Assembly (NCBI GenBank): GCA_021732485.1
Contig: JAKFUV010000007.1
Span: 1 to 46,457, forward strand
Source: Hyphomicrobium sp.
Lineage (GTDB): Bacteria; Pseudomonadota; Alphaproteobacteria; Rhizobiales; Hyphomicrobiaceae
Direction: 5' to 3'
Length of the DNA: 46,457 bases
The notes beneath the pieces were generated by a model that saw only the letters and a program-made list of their open reading frames with translations, did no database searches and was not told where the DNA came from. The position numbers and the translations under genes are program-made. Shown here piece by piece: positions 46,331 to 46,457 of the stretch (within the stretch, counting starts at the first letter, position 1; every line of letters begins with the position of its first letter).

Positions 46331-46457
46331 TGTCCATACCGGAGACATAGGAAACATTTTGTACCTAAGACATAGGTAACAACCTCGTGCCGAACGGGTT
46401 GTCGAGGGGCTGCAGTGTCCTTTGTTCGAGATCGATGTATCCGAGATCGTAATCCAT
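46331..46457 (-). mobile_element. End of an IS481-like insertion sequence (truncated by window)
   Basis: About 10 bp after the tRNA, sequence starting near TGTCC (46331) contains two related 15-mers, GAGACATAGGAAACA (46342-46356) and AAGACATAGGTAACA (46367-46381), probably transposase-binding repeats at the IS end. The adjoining minus-strand frame encodes a transposase C-terminus. The exact tip and the other end are not visible. Confidence 0.65.
46365..46457 (-). CDS. C-terminal end of IS481-family transposase (partial)
   Basis: The minus-strand frame from the window edge to a TAG at 46367-46365 gives 30 residues, including DLGYIDLEQRTLQPLDNPFG and ending LPMS. This resembles the tail of IS481-type (DDE, integrase core) transposases. 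The start lies outside the window, so intactness cannot be judged; the methionine at 46457 is probably internal. The tail overlaps the second 15-mer end repeat. Confidence 0.7.
   Translation of the reverse strand: MDYDLGYIDLEQRTLQPLDNPFGTRLLPMS

Noticed and set aside
46060..46350. 96-codon frame covering the tRNA
   Set aside because: It spans tRNA-Ser and the IS end; the translation (e.g. GGVAEWFKAPVLKTG) is the usual artefact of translating a tRNA-Ser gene.

Overview
The window is a chromosomal segment of an alphaproteobacterium, most likely order Hyphomicrobiales (Rhizobiales). The evidence is high GC with alphaproteobacterial codon use, the linked block dusB-ntrB-ntrC-ntrY-ntrX-dat-hfq-hflX, a fused ispDF, ftsB next to eno, and dispersed palindromic repeats starting CTAGAGC. 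I cannot name a genus from sequence alone. Most of the window is core housekeeping, with small accessory patches and several palindromic repeat families.

Layout. 1-370: no gene seen. 371-1903: leucyl aminopeptidase pepA, followed by three inverted-repeat structures. 2175-4229: a membrane protein, a secreted protein and a DUF2306 membrane protein; the last two are divergent with overlapping 5' ends. 4337-5230: mazG, carrying two tandem palindromes inside its reading frame. 5222-17970 (minus strand): dusB-ntrB-ntrC, ntrY-ntrX-dat, hfq-hflX, an FAD monooxygenase and a glutathione transferase; this is a nitrogen-signalling and RNA-regulation block. 18142-22055 (plus): ispDF with a short cation-efflux-like protein, a MarR regulator, cinA-type amidase and an exported pentapeptide-repeat protein. 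22071-26818 (minus): a COQ10-type START protein, two GlsB/YeaQ membrane proteins, two paralogous lipoproteins, a DUF5076 protein, ftsB and eno. 27168-30620: a queuosine precursor cluster (queC, queE, queD, queF on plus; a YhhQ-type transporter on minus). 30730-36681: small secreted proteins (including two tandem Arg/His-rich paralogues), a DUF2147 protein, a DCC thiol protein, a photolyase, an LprI-like protein, a Dps-type ferritin, a hypothetical and a haloacid dehalogenase. 36690-37890: an accumulation of REP-like palindromes around a lone GIY-YIG endonuclease. 37923-45928 (minus): psiE-like, MBL hydrolase, tatD, metG, holB, tmk, a D-Ala-D-Ala carboxypeptidase and rlpA. 46231-46320: tRNA-Ser(UGA), then the end of an IS481-like element that runs off the window.

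Functional groups. NtrBC and NtrYX are two parallel nitrogen/redox two-component systems; dusB upstream and hfq downstream are the usual alphaproteobacterial neighbours. queC/E/D/F would supply preQ1 while the YhhQ-type protein imports precursors. rlpA, dacC and ftsB are cell-wall/division functions; tmk-holB-metG-tatD-MBL is a tightly overlapping operon.

The most unusual material is not a gene cassette but repeats: (i) two in-phase, covarying palindromes inside mazG that are translated into a 31-residue insert; (ii) two dispersed members of a roughly 106-bp two-hairpin repeat with compensated stems, one of which supplies stop codons to both flanking genes; (iii) REP palindromes and a near-identical 63-bp direct repeat bracketing the GIY-YIG gene; (iv) nested AT-rich palindromes after pepA. 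No CRISPR array or defence island is visible.
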